From contig CAKUDJ010000061.1 of assembly GCA_934644855.1 (NCBI GenBank), positions 1-5,792 of the forward strand: a stretch of DNA of 5,792 nt, in the 5' to 3' direction. Each line of letters begins with the position of its first letter. The stretch's first letter is position 1. A model generated the notes under the pieces. The model had not been told where the DNA came from. It saw only the letters and a program-made list of their open reading frames with translations, and made no database searches. Below, piece after piece: positions 3,558 through 5,792 of the stretch. The position numbers and the translations under genes were made by a program. The DNA comes from an uncultured Elusimicrobiales bacterium (lineage in GTDB: Bacteria; Elusimicrobiota; Elusimicrobia; Elusimicrobiales; Elusimicrobiaceae).

Positions 3558-5792
3558 CTACCGTCTTTTAGCACTCTTTTTAGCGCTCTTTTTGGCGGTT
3601 TTTTTAACAGCCGCCTTTTTAACGGCCGGGCGGGCGGCTTTTTTTACCGTAGCCCGGGCCGTTTTTACGGCAGGTTTAGAGGTTTTTTTGGCAATATGCC
3701 CCACTTTTGCTAAGGCTTTGTCAAAATCCTTTTGGTGTTTGGCGGCGTATTCTTTCCACCCTTCCAACGCCAAAGGCAACACTTCGTCCATGCTTTTTAC
3801 AGGGATTAAGGTTAATTCCTTTTTTACCTGTGCGGGCAATTCGTCCACATCTTTTACGTTCGTGTGCGGGAACAAAATGGTTTTGACGCCTTCCCGGTAC
3901 GCGGCCAAAAACTTCTCTTTAATACCGCCCACAGGCAGTACGCGCCCGGTAATGGTCACCTCGCCCGTCATGGCCAAATGCTTTTTGACCGGCAGGCCCG
4001 TCAGCAAACTGGTAATGGCGGTGGTAATCACGCTCCCGGCGGAGGGGCCGTCTTTCGGCACGGCGCCTTCCGGGAAGTGGACGTGAAAGTCCGTACGGTC
4101 AAAATCCACATCATACCCGTAGCCGCGGCTGCGCGCATACGTCAGCGCCGCGCGGACGGATTCTTTCATTACCGTACCCAACATACCCGTCAAAATCAAC
4201 TGGCCTTTGCCGGGCAGTTTGGTGGCTTCTATGGAAAGGGTTTCCCCGCCCACGCTCGTCCACGCCAGACCGGTAGCCACGCCCACGGAGTTTTCCTCCG
4301 TAGAAAAGTTGGCATATCTCGGCACGCCTAAATATTCATGCAGATTTTTAGCGTTAATGACAATTTTTTTACCGCCGTTTTCCACATACTGTTTAGCGGA
4401 CTTGCGGCAAAGGGAGGCTATTTGGCGTTCCAAATTACGCACCCCGGCTTCGCGCACATATTCCCGCATAATCAGGGCGACGGCATCCCGGGAAATTTCC
4501 AAAGAGCCCTCTTTTAAGCCGTGCAATTTCATCTGCCGCGGAATTAAATATTTGGCGGCAATATCGTGCTTTTCATAATCCGTATAGCCGGAAAATTCAA
4601 TAATTTCCAAACGGTCACGCAACGTGACGGGAATATCCGCCAGGGAGTTGGCCGTAGTAATAAACATTACTTTGGAAACATCATACGGCACGTCTAAAAA
4701 GTGGTCCACAAAATCTTTATTTTGTTCCGGGTCCAACAGCTCCAACAGCGCCGCGGCCGGGTCACCCCGCCAGTCGGAGCCCATTTTGTCAATTTCGTCC
4801 AACAGGAACACCGGGTTGGAGCTTTTGGCTTTGCTTAACCCTTGGATAATGCGCCCCGGCATAGAGCCGATATAGGTGCGGCGGTGGCCGCGGATTTCGC
4901 TTTCGTCCCGCACTCCGCCCAAAGACATCCGCACAAATTTACGCCCGATAGCCCGCGCAATAGATTTGGCCAGAGAGGTTTTGCCTACCCCCGGCGCCCC
5001 GGCAAAGCACAACACCGGCCCGCGCAGGGAATGGGTCAACTTGCTGACGGCTAAATATTCCAAAATACGCTCTTTGGGTTTTTCCAAACCGTAGTGGTCT
5101 TCGTCCAGCACTTCTTTGGCTTTTTTCAGGTCCAGTACGTCTTTGGTGGTCACGTTCCACGGCAGATTTAACAGCCAATCCAAATACGTGCGCGAAACCG
5201 TAGCTTCCGGGGAGAACGGCGCCATTTTAGCCAGGCGGTCCAGCTCTTTTTCGGCCGCTTCTTTGGCGTGCGCGGGCAAGCCGTTCTTTTTAATTTTGGC
5301 GCGCATGGCGTCTAATTCTTTTTGGAAATCATCCTTTTGGCTGAGTTCCTTTTGAATGGCTTTCATTTGCTCGTTCAAATAGTATTCTTTTTGGTTCTTT
5401 TCTATTTGTGCGCGCACTTGGGAGTGGATTTTTTCTTCCAACCCTAAAATTTCAACTTCGCTCGTGATTAATTTTAAGATTTTTTCCAACCGCGTTTTCA
5501 CGTCCACGGCTTCCAAAATGGCTTGGCGGTCGGCCGTTTTTACCATCATATTGGAGGCCACCGTATCGGCCAGTTTGGACGGGTCGTTAATTTGGCGCAA
5601 GAAGGAAACCCCTTCCACCGCCACCCGTTTAGACACCCGGGCGTAATGGTCAAATTCGTCCAACACTTTGCGCATTAAAGCCTGCACCACCGGGGAATTA
5701 TCGTTTTCTTCTTCCAAATAATCCACCGTGGCAAACCAGGTATTAGCCACCGGGTTGAGTTCTAATTTTTTAACGCGTGCGCGGGTTAAGCC
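3558..5792 (-). CDS. lon: ATP-dependent Lon protease (LonA), 5'-truncated, with basic C-terminal tail
   Basis: Lon is a cytoplasmic hexameric AAA+ protease that degrades misfolded and specific regulatory proteins. The frame runs off the right edge: upstream of the GTG at 5750 the codons read GLTRARVKKLELNP, matching the Lon N-domain, so roughly 100 N-terminal residues are missing and that GTG is internal. The 744 visible residues show the rest of the N-domain, the coiled-coil NEQMKAIQKEL region, and YLDWLLNLPW. Walker A is GAPGVGKT (4977-5000) and Walker B is FLLDEID (4788-4808). The lid contains REAGVRNLERQ. The protease domain has DGPSAGS with catalytic Ser at 4041-4043, and GGIKEK with catalytic Lys at 3912-3914, 43 residues later, the same spacing as S679/K722 of E. 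coli Lon. The family normally ends near VLPLALEG. Here about 66 residues follow, the last 44 being Lys/Ala-rich (15 Lys, 4 Arg, 12 Ala, no acidic residue). Confidence 0.97.
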   Translation of the reverse strand, partial: GLTRARVKKLELNPVANTWFATVDYLEEENDNSPVVQALMRKVLDEFDHYARVSKRVAVEGVSFLRQINDPSKLADTVASNMMVKTADRQAILEAVDVKTRLEKILKLITSEVEILGLEEKIHSQVRAQIEKNQKEYYLNEQMKAIQKELSQKDDFQKELDAMRAKIKKNGLPAHAKEAAEKELDRLAKMAPFSPEATVSRTYLDWLLNLPWNVTTKDVLDLKKAKEVLDEDHYGLEKPKERILEYLAVSKLTHSLRGPVLCFAGAPGVGKTSLAKSIARAIGRKFVRMSLGGVRDESEIRGHRRTYIGSMPGRIIQGLSKAKSSNPVFLLDEIDKMGSDWRGDPAAALLELLDPEQNKDFVDHFLDVPYDVSKVMFITTANSLADIPVTLRDRLEIIEFSGYTDYEKHDIAAKYLIPRQMKLHGLKEGSLEISRDAVALIMREYVREAGVRNLERQIASLCRKSAKQYVENGGKKIVINAKNLHEYLGVPRYANFSTEENSVGVATGLAWTSVGGETLSIEATKLPGKGQLILTGMLGTVMKESVRAALTYARSRGYGYDVDFDRTDFHVHFPEGAVPKDGPSAGSVITTAITSLLTGLPVKKHLAMTGEVTITGRVLPVGGIKEKFLAAYREGVKTILFPHTNVKDVDELPAQVKKELTLIPVKSMDEVLPLALEGWKEYAAKHQKDFDKALAKVGHIAKKTSKPAVKTARATVKKAARPAVKKAAVKKTAKKSAKKSAKRR

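Noticed and set aside
3568..3576. TTAGCACTC, identical to one half of the CIRCE/HrcA operator
   Set aside because: The matching GAGTGCTAA half is absent at the 9-base spacing, and the bases encode repeated Ser-Ala-Lys codons of the lon tail, not an upstream region.
3400..4086. Long plus-strand open frame opposite lon
   Set aside because: It begins inside the antisense of tRNA-Gly, has low-complexity Phe/Ala/Leu content mirroring the Lys-rich tail, and lacks a ribosome-binding site.
5748..5750. GTG at 5750 as the lon start
   Set aside because: Upstream codons to the window edge encode GLTRARVKKL, a typical Lon N-domain segment, so the gene continues outside the window.

Overview
The window looks like ordinary chromosome from a Gram-negative, outer-membrane-bearing bacterium that is probably not a proteobacterium. 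The evidence is a Sec translocon subunit, a lipid A-type (DUF374/LpxJ-like) acyltransferase, a LonA protease, and a tRNA-Gly with no encoded CCA. G+C is near half and intrinsic terminators are frequent. Elusimicrobiota is a plausible home, but this is an impression from gene style; nothing here proves the lineage. No phage, transposon, CRISPR or defence genes are visible.

Left half, plus strand: the 3' part of secF runs in from the left edge and is closed by a strong hairpin terminator. A two-gene unit follows: an unrecognised 210-residue protein, then a DUF374 acyltransferase whose ATG overlaps the preceding stop by one base (TAATG). A perfect 10-bp-stem terminator ends this unit. The theme is cell-envelope work: protein export (SecF) and probably lipid A or lysophospholipid acylation.

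Middle (about 2375-2624): a convergent intergenic stretch of some 250 bases with no convincing gene. It holds one long-range inverted repeat of uncertain meaning.

Right half, minus strand, read right to left: lon, truncated at its 5' end by the window edge and carrying an unusual lysine/alanine-rich C-terminal tail, then its terminator. Next comes a good sigma70-type promoter (TTGCAT-17-TAGAAT) driving tRNA-Gly(CCC). Fifteen bases after the tRNA begins a gene for a single-pass membrane protein with a long Pro/Ala/Glu/Lys linker and a C-terminal CBM48/AMPK-beta-like domain. No promoter or hairpin terminator separates the tRNA from that gene, so they are probably co-transcribed. A minus-strand terminator follows it.

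The points most worth a second look are the histone-H1-like tail on Lon, the tRNA/membrane-protein transcription unit, the CBM48-like domain lacking its usual sugar-binding tryptophans, and the unrecognised gene upstream of the acyltransferase. I see no clear evidence of a wholly new system.
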